DNA of 64,000 nucleotides. Source: Phoenix dactylifera (Eukaryota > Streptophyta > Magnoliopsida > Arecales > Arecaceae). This document shows positions 34,801-47,411 of this stretch, piece by piece. Position 1 is the stretch's first letter. Every line of letters begins with the position of its first letter. Under the pieces are notes generated by a model. The model searched no databases. It saw only the letters and a program-made list of their open reading frames with translations, and was not told where the DNA came from. Location of the stretch: assembly GCF_009389715.1 (NCBI RefSeq), contig NC_052401.1:1166843-1230842 (forward strand), read 5' to 3'. The position numbers were made by a program, and so were the translations under genes.

Positions 34801-37800
34801 ATATACTGATCATTCCTGTAAATAATCTAATAATGCATGTGGGAAAAATGGCACTTCCTATGCACCAATTTCGTGCAAAAGAAACAGCTGAGTGGAAATA
34901 ACTTGATTTCAGTACAGTGAAACAAACATCAGATTAGAACTCAAGTTCCGAACCCAAGTTCAGACATGTCTGACACTTACAAGCAAACAAATGTGCCCCT
35001 AGAGTATCTCAGCATCATTTCGGACATGGCATTCATACCTTTTGTGAGTACAGCTTTTCAGTAAAGTGCTTGAAATCACCATGAGTTTTCAAATGAAAGG
35101 TATTTCAACTACAAAATGGGAAGCACAAACTCCATGTTTAAAGAAGCGCATCGTACTGACTCAGAATGATATCATAACCAGATAGTTCATGCCCAAGGTA
35201 TCAACTTCAAGAAGAAAGTATGAGTCATCTTTTCTTTCAAATGCATGAAATTGAATTGATTATGATAAAACATGGTCAAGGAAGGTGGAATGCAAGAAGT
35301 TCAAGATGAAGACTGCTTAATCAGGTATTTGTTGAAGAATGAAGACAGGAGAACAAAGATTTGGTTGAATATTGATAGATGAGGAGAAAAGAATGAAAAG
35401 GTATTTGATGGGCTTGCTAGTACAAAAACTGGTAGACTAGAGAACAGTATATGAATTCTGAAAATGCCTAAATTATCACAAAAGAAGCCAGAAATCTGAT
35501 ACTCGAACTATAGATTGAATACTACCACTACTTTGAGATCAAAGTGGTGTAAAAGATATGTCTATGCATGACTCCAGGAAAAAATGGAAAGACAATAATG
35601 AGAAAGAACATGTAGTTGAGCATGCTGATGAGCAAGGAGTTACGAAAGATAAAGCACACTTCATCAAAATCAAAACTGGGAAGCAAACAAACAGTGGAGA
35701 TCAGAAAGTATGGCAATTTTCTATACCATGGAAGCATGTCATAGGATCATAAACTTTTTCTCTTAGAGATATTGCCTGGAAATAACTTCAACAGAGACCA
35801 ATATAGTTGGGCCATCCTTCATATCTTGGTTAAGAAGGGAAGACAACATTTTAATGCAAGCACATATACAAAGAACATGGTGCCAACAAGTTTACATTAA
35901 GAACCCATATCCAAACCCTATATTGACAAAGATTTTGATGAAGAAATGAAGAATGGTCTATGTCAGACACCCGTATGTACAATACACTGCTCACAGATGC
36001 ACATATAAGACTCGCATGTGAAATCTATATTGATGAATATATTTATAAGATGCCCAAATTCATAGAATAAAATAGATTACAAATGGATAACACACTGAAC
36101 ATTAATTAACATTCTACAAGAAGGAAAAAAAGAGCATAAATGATCTTAGACAATATGGGTGAATAAGGATTTGCTGTACCGTTGTTCCATTATAAGAAAA
36201 GTTTATATCCATCTTCTTATAGGAAATAAATAATAAAGTTTCTGCTTAGAACGTGGAATAATCATTACAACAATTATGTGATAGTTCCAATGTTATAAAT
36301 TCAATCCCCAACACATACCAAAGAAGCAAGGGAAAACAATTACATGAATAATATATCTCCACATGGTAAATTCTACCTAAACCTACTGAACTTGCAACTT
36401 TCAGAAGCTGAAGAGAGGATCTGTATCAGAAATTCATACCTCACTTTCAACTGGAGCTTCCTCATACGGATCCGATATTGAGTCATTTTGGTGAGACGTT
36501 GCTTGATTTTATGCACAAGTAACTTCGGCCAATATTCCTGCAAAAACAAAAACAGGTCATGTTACTGAGTAACTTCAAATATTAATCTAAAGCCTAAATA
36601 TCTTATCAGAACTATTAGTGATTTAGTACAGCATACCAGGTGTTTGTCAATAGTTTCTAGTGCTTTCTCATAATTTCTGGGCAGTTTAACTTTTTCCCAC
36701 AATTCATTTGGCTTATGAGCCCTTTCAATAGTTTTCATGTATAAGTAAAAAACCCCTGCACAAGGCACCAAGTCAGGATGTAATGGAACAATCATATGTG
36801 TGGTAGTGCTAAATGAGAATTGTCATATTCACTCTGTAACCAATCAACAGTAGCACACAATAAAGCCACTTTTTAATCATAGTAAATAGTTCTTATCTAA
36901 TTTATTCTGGCACTGGAATCTGAATTTTCTTCCAAATAAGGCTGCATCCTTTGACAATAAAAAGCTTTTAAATCTTCCCCAACAACTCCCATTTTTTGTG
37001 GGCCTCCCTTCCTCCTCCCTGACCCTTTCATGTATCTTAATTTTCTCTCCTTCCTAAGACCTCCTCTGGTTTTTATTGCAGGTGACAAAGCTTCTGATAA
37101 GGTTATATGGCTCTTAAAAGCCAAAAGTTACTCATAGTTGTTGTAATTTTCATTTTCCTAATTTCAGCAGAGTAATAGTTGACAAATATCAACAAAACCA
37201 TGCATGTCTTGGCATGTTCAGGCAACCCATAAGAGGAAATCTATGGAGGCTCAAGCAAGCTAATAAAAGGATTGAGAGCATCACATATAAATGATAAATG
37301 AGCTCACGGATCCCAACAACTGGGATGCAAACTGGAGAATAGAAACAAAAATGTGTACAGATCATGAAACAGATTTTGCTTAGATGTCCTGATATGCTAG
37401 TGCCAGACATATAGACATTTGCGTATCTTTCAAAATACGTTTAAGTTCATAAAGGACATCAGAAATATGCCTTTTCCAGTACAAAAATGTGAAATGGTTA
37501 CAGCTTTCTAATTTTAAATACATATAAAAACTAAAGTAGGAAATTATATAATTTAATTATGATATTCTTTTCCAAGAAAAACATTAAATCATGGCAATAA
37601 GCTTGAGGACCAGTCATCTGGGATAAATGTGGGATATTAACTCTAGACTTGTCCAAGTTATTAACTATATCTAGGTCAGTTTGGATCAAGGTTTGGTTAG
37701 AGGTGTCATTAGCATTTCAAATCAATGGCTGGAGTTCACTTCATCGAGATTCTCATTAGCTTTCCTTTTACAATTTTAATTATAACTTAAGTTTATAAGT

Positions 37801-39113
37801 TTGAGGACAATCACAGAAAAATAGAATTCAATATTATTCTCCAATATGCAATTTGTTGTTGTGCTTTACTTCTTCCCAACTATTCTTCTATTTCTAGTAT
37901 AATGTATCTTACCTTTGCTGCAGTTTCAAACTCATCGTAATGGAAATGATCCCCTCATAGGAGATTGTCTAATAAACCAAATACATCTAAAATATCTTTT
38001 GAAACATAAAATTTGACAATACTCCAAAGCATTGAGGAGTAAGCTCCCATATAGACCTTTTGCCCTCGAGTTTATTCCTATTCATTTTGATTTCCCATGA
38101 AAAGAGCATGACTCATTACCCTATCTCAAGAGAAAACCTCTACTAAAAAGCTTTATTTGCAGCCATGATGTTCTTAACCTTTGACCCACCAATTCTAAGC
38201 CAAACTCTAATGAATGGTTTCAAACTTTTTAAATGATTACACACTGCTACTTCATGCTAAAAACAAGAAATTGCTTAATCAGCCAATCTCTGAGGACATT
38301 TCACAATAAAACGCTCCGTTCGTTGATGTAATTTCCATCGGTAACAAAATCTCTATTTTTACTGCAATTAACTCTTTGAATTAAGTCGCATCAATAATGT
38401 GGCAATGCTTTTGCATTTCCCACAAGACTGACATTCTTCCTGCCTTCTAGCGGTGCTTTTTCAAAAGGATTTGACAGGTCTAAGGAGAGGAGGAATGAGG
38501 TGGTTCAAGTTGAAATTGATATAAACCAGTGTCAAAAAACAAGTCTTCGTAAAAATTCATAAATCTGAACTTGTTGAAGCGAAAGGTTATCAGCTCTTCC
38601 AGGTTTTTATATGATATGAGCATCAAAATCTTTCTTGTGTGTGCACATGATTGAGTGGCAGCAAAACCAAGCTAGAGTCATTAGTGCAAGACAAAATATC
38701 CCGTAGAATTAAAAGAAGACATATTAACGAATAACAAAGACAGGATACAGTAAAGCGGAAATTAAAAGCCAGGGAGGTGGAGTTGGAGACCATCGTGATC
38801 GCGAATAGTGGCATAACGGCTGTTGGCAAGGGGACACGAGCTTCGATTGCAGATGCCTGTAACGTTGTATGGATTTCTACAGAAATTCCCAGTAGTGATT
38901 CTACACGACATCAAAGTGTTAAAGATCTGTGAAAAAACTAGGGAAAAAAAAAAGATTGACAAAAGACTAACACTAATAGTTCCTCCATTGAAAAGAAGAA
39001 AAACAATTCGGAGAGAAAGGGGGAGGAGTAGAAGGAGATGGAGATGATTACTTGGCCATGAAGCTGCAGTGGTTGTGCCTGATTACTTGCCATATCACCT
39101 CGTCGTTTTGCAT
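31855..39113 (-). CDS. MAK16: MAK16, 60S ribosome-biogenesis factor
   Basis: MAK16 is a nucleolar factor for maturation of 60S pre-ribosomes. Nine exons join in frame on the minus strand: 39113-39052, 38900-38791, 36755-36637, 36537-36440, 33739-33652, 33568-33437, 33353-33245, 32850-32726 and 31902-31855. The total is 891 nt, 296 aa, close to the yeast and human lengths of about 300. The N-terminus reads [20 protein letters not shown], then the Cys-rich [20 protein letters not shown], then [20 protein letters not shown] and [15 protein letters not shown] (L28e-like domain). A basic stretch ([31 protein letters not shown]) precedes [20 protein letters not shown] and an acidic tail. Introns are GT-AG; the donor after exon 2 (GTCTCC) is weak. 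The duplication edge lies in intron 4, and the gene itself seems intact. Confidence 0.95.
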
Positions 39114-40432
39114 CTCTGGAGCTCGATTTCGATTTCTCTAGGGTTTAAACCCAAGTAGAGAGAACTAGAATCAAGAAATTGAGGTTTTAACAAGATTTCT
39201 AATCCTTTTTATTGGAATCCTCTCCTCGTTAGGGTTTCAGGTGGTAGGGGCTTTGGCGTCTGGTTTACAGAGGGGAAGCGGAGAAGCGGTGGTGCGGCGG
39301 CGAGCGAGTCCTTATTTCACCGAGAGCTGGAGAATCGCCTCGGACCGGCGTGAACCCGCCCTAAAAAAATACGGGGCGGCTCAAAATCTGCGGACCTGAC
39401 GAAGTTCGGGTCAACCCGAATCCGGCACGGTTATAAGCTCGGGGGATTCGGGTTGGACTCCGGAGCCCTAACGGGTCAGTGTGTTTGAGTGGAATCCTAG
39501 AGAGATGGCATAAGTGCACGCTTTGGATATTCGGTTGCATGGAAAATTATTCACTTGATCACTTTGGAGGAGCAAAAACAAGGAGTTTGTGAGTAAATTT
39601 CATTTAATGCTTAGACTCCTTCCGAGTGAAGTATGCAATTCGCAAGCTTAGACATTTTTGATGAATATGTTTAGAGGCCTCTCTCACAAGTTACTTTATC
39701 TTGTATTTAAGTTTAGTAACATCTCATCTAGATAATATCCAAGTGAAATTAAGAAAATCTCTTATTTGATATTTAGTACTATAATATTAAATTTTTATTT
39801 TGGTTTACATAAGTTTTTTCGAAAGCATGAATTGGATTATCTACATATTTATCTATCTACTTGTCTCATACTATATATACACTGTGGACATGGCCAATCG
39901 TTGAGTAGGGTTTTGACATGGACCCTCTCACCTGCATCTTGTGACAGAAAATTTAAGGGAAATCAAAAAACTCACCCAAAGTAAAACATGTGTATGATAC
40001 AAAGATAAAAATAAGGAGGGCATTTTCCATCAAGAGAGAGAAAGGAAGGATGATATGACTCAGGGTAAAAAATCAAACTAAATCTCAAACCCTCGTAATT
40101 TAAAAAATAGAATAAAACATTTACAAAAAGTCTTATGTAGAATAAATCTTTTTTTATTTATAAAAAATTATAGAGCTCTCAGGTATTAGAGTTTTAAAGA
40201 GGGAAAAAATACAGGACTCGTGACATACCAATACCCTCTCGTAAAAATTATCACTATTTCCAATTATCCTCTTTCTCTTTCTTCCATCTACCTGATCAGA
40301 TTCATCCATTTTTATGCATGTGCAAAGAACATATAAGATCTAGTATGTATAATGAGAACCATTGGCATGACTCTATTGAGGGACGATACTTTTTTGTCCT
40401 TGCTTTCCTTTATTGTATATTAGAACATCTTC
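39114..40432. other. Upstream region of MAK16, no gene seen
   Basis: Contains the probable MAK16 promoter and 5' UTR. The interval 39300-39480 is GC-rich with gggtcaacccgaatcc-like inverted words. The rest is AT-rich with no supported coding sequence. Confidence 0.4.
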
Positions 40433-41930
40433 TTTTTTTTTTTTTGGTATAACGCCGGCCATAAGATCAAAAAGAATAAAAGAATACGAAGATGATGGAA
40501 CCAAGGATAAGCTATCCCAAGTAAAACTCCTAGAGTGATAAGCTGCGAAAAATGCCACCCAGTCAGCCGCACTATTAGCCTCTCTATAGGCATGAGTGGC
40601 CCGGTGGAAGGAGCACTCGCCCAAAAATCGGCGGATATCATGAATCAATCACAACCAGCCAGCATCACTGCCCGGATCCCAGATCCAATCAATCACTGTG
40701 GCCGAATCTCTTTCAAGGATAATGCGATCCACCCCTAACACACGCCTCGCAAAAGAGATGCCCTCCCACGCTGCTCTGGCATCTGTCCCGATCACCATCT
40801 GCTCGAATATCCGACACCCCCCGGCTGCCACCAATCTGCCCTCCTGATCTTTGATGACGAACCTTGCACCCCTGCTGCCCCAATCTCGCTAACACCGTTG
40901 TCGAAGTCCACCTTGAGAAAGCCAGAGATTGGGGGCTCTCGGGATATGGATATGGTCCTGGGCGCTATAAGAGTGGAATGAGAGCCTCAGATTCTCCAAG
41001 CCAACCCAAGGGACGACGCAGTAGCAATGCCAAGGACCTCCATCGTATGGGCAAGAGCTCGATCCAACACCAGCCTCGGATGCGCGCCTCTGTCCTCAAA
41101 CACTAGGGCATTCCTGTCCAACCAACAGTGATAAGCCAAATAAACTGCCCTCGTCCCCTGCTCCACGCTATCTGGCCTCCGGGAGGAGACCCTCAGGAAA
41201 GCCAGAAAATCCTTTGTCCGCGTCCCCTCCGTGTCAGACCGGAGGAAGCTGCTGCGCACTCCCAAATCTAAACCGTACGTAGACATCCAAAAATAACGTA
41301 GAAGATGGACTCCTCCTCCTCCGAGCAGGTCCCACACTTCGGGAGAAATATCAACCCTATGCTCGAATAGTACTCCTCTAGTCGGCAGGCATCCCCGAGC
41401 CACTTTCCACACAAACAAGGCCACCCGAAGGTGAGCACACATCCACCAAATCTATCCCGCCTCAAATTGCCGAGTCGACTCCCTCCTAATTAGCACCAAT
41501 AATTCTCTGGTCCTCACCTCCAGCCTACCCGTCCGGCCCCATACCCTCCTATCCTCCACAACACCTGTCATTAGCAGCATTGCCAAAACTTGCTTGGCCA
41601 CCTGCTCACCAAAGATCCGTCGAACCAGAGCCTCGTCCCAGCATCGCTCACCTGGAAGAATCAGGTCGCCTACAGTGCAGCCCTCCAGCTCTCTGGAGTC
41701 GAGCATGGTAGGCCACCTACAGAAAGGCAGATCAGCCACCCAGCAGTCCTCCAAGACATTCACCGCTCGTTCATCGTCGATCTTCCATCTAATTTCTAAA
41801 AACACCACAGTAGCACGGGAGCATATCTCCCTCCATATGTGAGAGCTATGCCTCCCCACCCAGAATGCTGCCGGATCCGATGGGTTTCCGTACTTTGCTC
41901 TCATTAAGGAACCTCTCTACTTCACTTAGA
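40433..41930 (-). mobile_element. 5'-truncated LINE with poly(A) tail
   Basis: Minus-strand remains of a plant L1-type LINE 3' half. From the 5' side they encode a region with VNVLEDCWVADLPFCRWPT (41904-41452), then a zinc-finger-RVT-like piece (CGTCSEEEESIFYVIFGC and HLRVALFVWKVARGCLPTRG, 41465-40987, in two frames), then RNase H pieces (DARAAWEGISFARRVLGVDR, ILERDSATVIDWIWDPGSDA, and REANSAADWVAFFAAYHS, 40834-40450). It ends in a T13 run at 40433-40445, the poly(A) tail on the minus strand. Frameshifts split the ORF, and the endonuclease and RT core are missing. It is dead. The 5' edge and target duplication are unclear. Confidence 0.88.
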
Positions 41931-42182
41931 GGCAAAGCCATGTTGCTATCCCTCTTTATCACTTATATAACTTCGATTAATTGTTAAATGATGGCACATA
42001 AAAAGATCTCAAAAAAAATGGTATTTCAATTCTTATAACTTTTTTTTTGCATATCTATTCATAAGAGTATTTCAATTATTTTAGTTTTAAATTATTTATT
42101 TTTTAATAATATTAGATGGTATAGATAAGTATTAAAAAAATAATATATAAATAAATAATAATTTTATAGAGACATTCATGCA

Positions 42183-42186
<4 letters not shown>

Positions 42187-42228
<42 letters not shown>
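42187..42228. repeat. (TA)n microsatellite
   Basis: About 21 uninterrupted TA units, 370 bases upstream of the thioredoxin start codon. Confidence 0.95.
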
Positions 42229-42230
<2 letters not shown>

Positions 42231-42598
42231 CAGTTTACCGGCGCCTTTTTTTTTATATAACACTAGATGCTGCACCAATATCACAAGCCAGCTCTCGTGG
42301 CAAACACGTACCTCAGTCAGGGACATTTCAGCCCCTATATCAGCCTGATCAAATGATAACAGACCGTCGATTCTCTCCACACAACGGAAATCCAACAGCA
42401 TGACGAGGGTAATATCGTCATATAAGTAAATACCGATGCGTGCCTTCTGGGTTCACAGTGACGTGCTGGGGGCGATCGACAAAAACCCGGAACACGCGAC
42501 ATCGGCCCCTCGTTCTCTTCGCTAATAAAATCCACCCCCCTCTTCCGCAATCTTCGGGGAGCTTGACGAGAAAGAAGAAAAATTAGAAACCCTAGAAA

Positions 42599-45391
42599 AT
42601 GGTGGTCTGCTCCACCGCGGTGGCCGTGCCATCGTCGTGCAATCTCGGCCGTTCGATCTCCCTTGAACCCTCCAAGCTCTCCTCCTCGAGATGGCTGCAG
42701 TTGACGCCTCTCCGCCGCCTTCCGACGAGGAGCCGGAAGCTGTCGGCGGTTCCTCAGCGCGGAATAATTCCCCAGGTGATGGATTGCCTTATCTTAATTC
42801 TTTTCTTGGGTTTGGTTCGAGTTTTTTTATTCTAAAGTATGAGAATCTTATTGATCTAACCGAAGTGGAATCATCCCTGGTTTTAATTGCCTCCATTTGC
42901 GCTATACTGTTGGTGATTAGGACATACTTAGTATCTACAATCTGATTTACAGTGTAGATTAGAAGAAGAATAGAAGAAGATTGGGGATGGGTTGCGTACC
43001 TAGACTTAAAAAATTATTGTTCTAATTGAGAGTTAGCTAGTGTTCTACCATTTACTTTCCTATCCATGGCCAGTCGAGTTTTGACAAGAAAGCTAATTAC
43101 TCTAATAGCCCATTAATATAAATTAACATTTTAGCTAAACAAATAGCTTCTTGAGTATGAACCAATCCAAAATCTCTCTCGTGCATTAATTTTTTGGGAA
43201 GTTTGTATATGTATATTTTTAAAATCAAATATATGGTGGATGAAATATTCTTGGAACATATCATCCTTCCACCCTTACAATGTTAATCTTCTCTACTTTG
43301 TGCATAAAATGGCTTCACCTATTATTCCAGCTTTATCTGGTCAGTGGAATTTTCCTGAGAACAGAACCTTAAATTTCCACCAAGATTAGTAAATCATCAT
43401 CATTTTTTGACAATGACGTTCATGGAAGATAACAAGCACTTTTCTGTTCTTGATTTGTTAGTAGTCTTAACTCTCCACTGCTAAAAGTGTCTGATGTAGG
43501 CGGGGAATTTACTATAGGCATTCAATTCTTTCTGTTAGTTCAGCTTAAAACACATGACTTGGGTTTGATGCCCCCCTCTCTCTCATCATGCCTTCAATTG
43601 TATGCTGTACTGCTGATTCTAAAAGATATGACTACGCTCTGATCTATTTTGTTGTAATAAAATAAAATTTCTTTGATTCTTCTTCTGTAGGTTGAAGCAA
43701 AGAAGCAAACATTTTCTTCATTTGATGAATTGTTAGAAAAGTCTGATAAGCCTGTGTTGGTTGATTTTTATGCAACCTGGTAAGCAGTTATTTATTCAAG
43801 TGAATTACCTGTATTCACACCATGATTGATAATCATCTCTCCCTGGTTTGTTATGATATTTTCATTGCTTTTGCTCTGATAAGTTCTTCAAACTTCTTTT
43901 GTTATCATTGGGGGCTTGAGCTCCTCTAAGAAGAGAAATGGAAAGGAAGTAATGCTGATATCTACAGCTTCTAATGCTAAGCAAAATGACATCAATCCGT
44001 GGATCTTTTTTTTGACTTCAAATTTGTGTCTCTTTGTCATTTTTTATACCTCCTTCCCAAGGTGGGCAATGAAGATGTCGATGTCTTTTTTTTTTCTTTT
44101 AAAAAGAAGAAAAGAATTGGAAAAGGGCTTGTGCTTAATAAAATCTATCTCGTTCGTCTCTCAATCAATTAGGTATTCGATAAAGAAGAAGAGTTTCCGT
44201 GCTCGGCTATCTTTTGTTAGTTTAAGGAGTTAGAGTTCCAATATTTTAGAGAGCTGGCCTTTCCAGTGGGTCTTATCGTTTATTCACAAGTTCTTCTTTA
44301 GGACATGACTATAAATTTTAAAACATTTTATTTTATGTATCCTTTATACACCCCATAGGTCTGGAAATAAGCTCAGGATGGCCCGAAGCCCATCGGGGTC
44401 GGATCGGGCTTCAGGCTAAGCCCAAAGAGTTCAAACTGGGTTTGGGCTTAAATGTAGAGCCCATTTATTTTTCGAACCGGGCTCGGGTTCGTCATTGGCC
44501 TAGCCCGAGCCTGAACAAGGCCCAAAACAAAGCCCAAATTTAGGCCCGAATCAATTTGTTCTTGTATGTTGTTATTTAGAGAGAATAATGAGAAAGTAAA
44601 GGACAAATTAAAATAGGTTTAGCGGAGAATAAGGTATTATATCATTTACTTGTATTATAATTTATAGAAAAGAGCTTAATTATCCACTAGCTCATTATTT
44701 TGTGAAGCAATATTATGAAATATGAAACTTCAATCGGGTTCGGGCCGGACCTATTTTTGGCCTAAATGGGTAAAGTTGGGCTGGGCTCGGGCTTGGATTA
44801 TTCAAAAAAAAATTGGGCCTAAGCCTGGCCCGAAGCCCAAAAAAAGTGGGGTGGGTTCGGGTAGGGGCATAGCCCGACCTGGCCCGGTCTACTACTTCCT
44901 GCCTTAACACCCCATGGTACCATAAAGTGTCTGAATTCTACTTTTACATTCCTTTGTTTTTTTTCGGGAGCAGATACCATGTTTTTGTTTGCAGGTGTGG
45001 CCCATGCAAATTCATGGTTCCTATTCTTGAACAAGTGGGTGAACAACTAAAAGACAAAATCCAAGTGGTCAAAATTGACACAGAGCAGTACACAAGCATT
45101 GCGAATCAGTACAAAATTGAAGCACTGCCTACATTCATCATTTTCAGGGATGGGAAGCCCTGTGATCGCTTCGTAAGATAGAACTGAATCATAGCCCCAC
45201 CAAATTATTTGAATCACAGCCCTAACTAATAATCTCATTTCTGATTGAGTTATATTTTTAATCATCTATATGATCCTACCTTGACTATGCTTATTTTGCT
45301 GGCTATCTCTATGGTTCATATTCAGGAAGGAGCAATGCCTGCTCATGCGCTCATCCACCGCATTGAGAGTGTTCTTGCAGTCCCCCAATAA
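42599..45391 (+). CDS. TRXY: Chloroplast thioredoxin, y-type
   Basis: Thioredoxin y is a stromal disulfide reductase that serves peroxiredoxin Q and other antioxidant targets and is reduced through the ferredoxin system. Four exons: 42599-42775, 43691-43779, 44995-45172 and 45326-45391, together 169 aa with GT-AG introns. Exon 1 encodes a Ser/Arg-rich transit peptide (MVVCSTAVAVPSSCNLGRSI, ending RGIIPQ). Exon 2 encodes VEAKKQTFSSFDELLEKSDK and PVLVDFYATW. The active site W-C-G-P-C is split across intron 2 after the first two bases of the Trp codon. Exon 3 continues KFMVPILEQVGEQLKDKIQV, VKIDTEQYTSIANQYKIEAL and PTFIIFRDGKPCDRF with the cis-Pro. Exon 4 ends RIESVLAVPQ. The VEAKKQTFSSFDELL and KDKIQVVKIDTE wording matches the y class. 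A 3' UTR intron at about 45400-45587 is plausible. The gene appears intact. Confidence 0.95.
44366..44905. repeat. GGGCTCGGGC/GGCCCGAAGCCC repeat in TRXY intron 2
   Basis: Two blocks (44380-44550 and 44735-44895) rich in gcccgaagccc, gggctcgggc and cccgagcc words in roughly mirrored order around an AT-rich centre. This is the style of a plant hAT-like foldback MITE. Clear ends and target duplication could not be fixed by eye. Confidence 0.5.
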
Positions 45392-46673
45392 CATACATGG
45401 TAAGCTTTTCAATATCGAGATGATGGAATGTCTTTTACGGTGACTAGTTTATTATTTAGTTTTTGTTTGATAAATTAATTTGTTCTTGAAAATACATGTA
45501 TCAACTTATTCTTATTGTGTTTGCTTTGTCTAACTTGATTGCTTCATTTTGATCTACTGATGGCTGCTCCTTTTCATTGTTGAGCAGGCATAAAGTATGA
45601 ACTGGATGGGTGTTCTATAAACATGTCTGAGGAGGTGAGGTGTTGGAATGCAGGATGATTCCTCCAAGAGAAAAACCATATGACAAAAGCATATAGTCCT
45701 TTCTTTTCAACTTTGTATCACATATAATACTTTACCATTGATTTTGTCTGAAGTTTCCTTGTCTGCTATACTGGCCTCACCATATTAATTAAATCGTGAG
45801 ACTGAAATGCCATGTAAATGTTAAATTCTGTTTGTTCTGAATGTGCGAGAATAGCTGTACTGGGAATATGTTAAATGAAGGGAGCAGTTTCAAGGATCTA
45901 TTATGACGAGGGCCCTAACAGTTGGCTCATGGAGCTATTTGGAGAGGATTTATTAACTCATGGAGAGGATTTCAGATTCCCCATTTATTGGCAGTCTTGC
46001 ATACTCCTTTTCTTATGTTTCTATTTGTTTGTGTAAAAAGGGTCACCGGCGTATGTAATCTGGCACTTCGAGGTGGAAAATGGGGGAATTTTTCCTCTTG
46101 ATTGGGGATCACAAACTATCTCCCCAATGCATGGGTAGGTACTTGACCTTTTCTTCCTTTTCTTCTTATTATTATTCTGATTGTGTTAACTCCCATGGTG
46201 AAGATATGCTCAGTTGGCGGAGGCAACTTTTCACTTGACATGGTCTAAACTTGGTGATCAGCCTTGTTGGTTCTTTTTTTTTTTAACCTTTTGCTTGGTG
46301 AGTGGGTGTTGCTTTAGTGTAGGATGATAAAGTCTCTCTCCATTGCTTTTTATAATACCGTATGAACTGTTTCACTTGCAGTGAGCTTTACTGTCTTAAC
46401 AATGTTAGAAAGAGGTAGAAAGTGCTAGCTTGTCAAGATAACTGGACCAGGAGACCTGCTTGCGAATTCTGCCTTCCATGAGGGAGAAACATACTTGTCT
46501 CGAATGCTACACATGGCTCCCAGCACTTGATTGAAATAGCGACTCAACATCTCCATGGATCTTACAAATTCAATAACTACGACTCTATTCTTGATAATAT
46601 CGCCTACGATGTCCAGTAGACACATGAATAGTGTCATTTAATAGTCTACCCTCTCTGGGCATTTGCTTCCTCC
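45392..46673. other. TRXY 3' UTR and intergenic DNA
   Basis: The first 250 bases probably form the thioredoxin 3' UTR. The remainder shows no supported gene. A minus-strand frame at 46425-46637 (70 codons) has no recognisable content. Confidence 0.4.
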
Positions 46674-46953
46674 TATAAGAAAATATAAAATATATAAATA
46701 AATCTATCTCATCCTATAAGCTTAAGCTTTTAGGAAAATTGGTGATTTCAACTTGGTATCAGAGCAGAGGTTCTGAGTTAGAACTCTATCTCCGCACTCT
46801 TTAATTCCATTATTAAAAATTTGACATGTTGGACTCGCCCATTAAAGAAAAGTCCGGCTCACATATAAGGGAAGTGTAAGAAAATATAAAATATATAAAT
46901 AAATCTATCTCATTCTATGAGCTTAAGTTTTTAGAAAAAGTGGTGATTTCAAC
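46674..46953 (+). mobile_element. TRIM miniature retrotransposon 1
   Basis: Two 79-bp direct repeats (46674-46752 and 46875-46953: t(a/g)taagaaaatataaaat... gtgatttcaac) flank 122 bp. The primer-binding site tggtatcagagc, complementary to initiator Met tRNA, lies at 46754-46765. There is no coding capacity. Short LTRs plus PBS and a total length of 280 bp define a TRIM. The first LTR has lost its TG start (TA). A clean target duplication is not visible. Confidence 0.85.
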
Positions 46954-47411
46954 TTCCCCTCCCCCGTTAATGATCCTATACATGTGTGCTTTTCGGTGAA
47001 GGTAGTTGGAACAAGGTAGAGCCTGTTCAAATTTGATGGCAATTTGATGATGTTTTAGTTGACTTTCACCCATCTCAAATTCGACCTCAAATTCTTGCGG
47101 CTTTTATATTAAACTGCCCTCTTGGTGGTGGTCCCATGCCTTCTTTATCGGTACTCATCACAAAAGTTTACAGGACTGTAACACTTGGGCGAGTAACCAT
47201 CTGGTACCGCCAGGAGGTTACCTCTTGTATTGCTCAGCCTCTCTCCAATTATGAATTATGATCGCCTACAGTTTACAAAACTAATCAAAATTTTTGACAG
47301 AACCAAAATGTATTTCATCGATGAACCGATCGTTCGATCTAATCCAATATTACGAAACTTAGCACAACCTTTAGCCGTAATCAGTTGAGGAAAAAAATCA
47401 CTTTTCAAAAT
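46954..47411. other. Intergenic, nothing recognised
   Basis: No feature supported. The next element starts at 47412. Confidence 0.4.

Larger units (their letters stand above)
20043..36009. repeat. Tandem segmental duplication, copy 2
   Basis: Second copy of the unit, 16.0 kb, beginning at the AAG junction at 20043-20045 and ending in MAK16 intron 4 at 36009, where copy-1 homology stops (cacatataag followed by unique actcgcatg). Because the full-length MAK16 spans its right edge, this copy is probably the ancestral position at that end. It lacks the EC1-MSL block found in copy 1, and its left palindrome arm is truncated. Confidence 0.92.

Noticed and set aside
40864-41842. Plus-strand frames at 40864-41106 and 41590-41842
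   Set aside because: Antisense to the LINE RNase H and zinc-finger regions.
46754-46800. Possible tRNA gene (tggtatcagagc followed by a T-arm-like word; also 52890 and 54754)
   Set aside because: The word is the initiator-Met primer-binding site of retroelements. There is no acceptor stem or anticodon arm.
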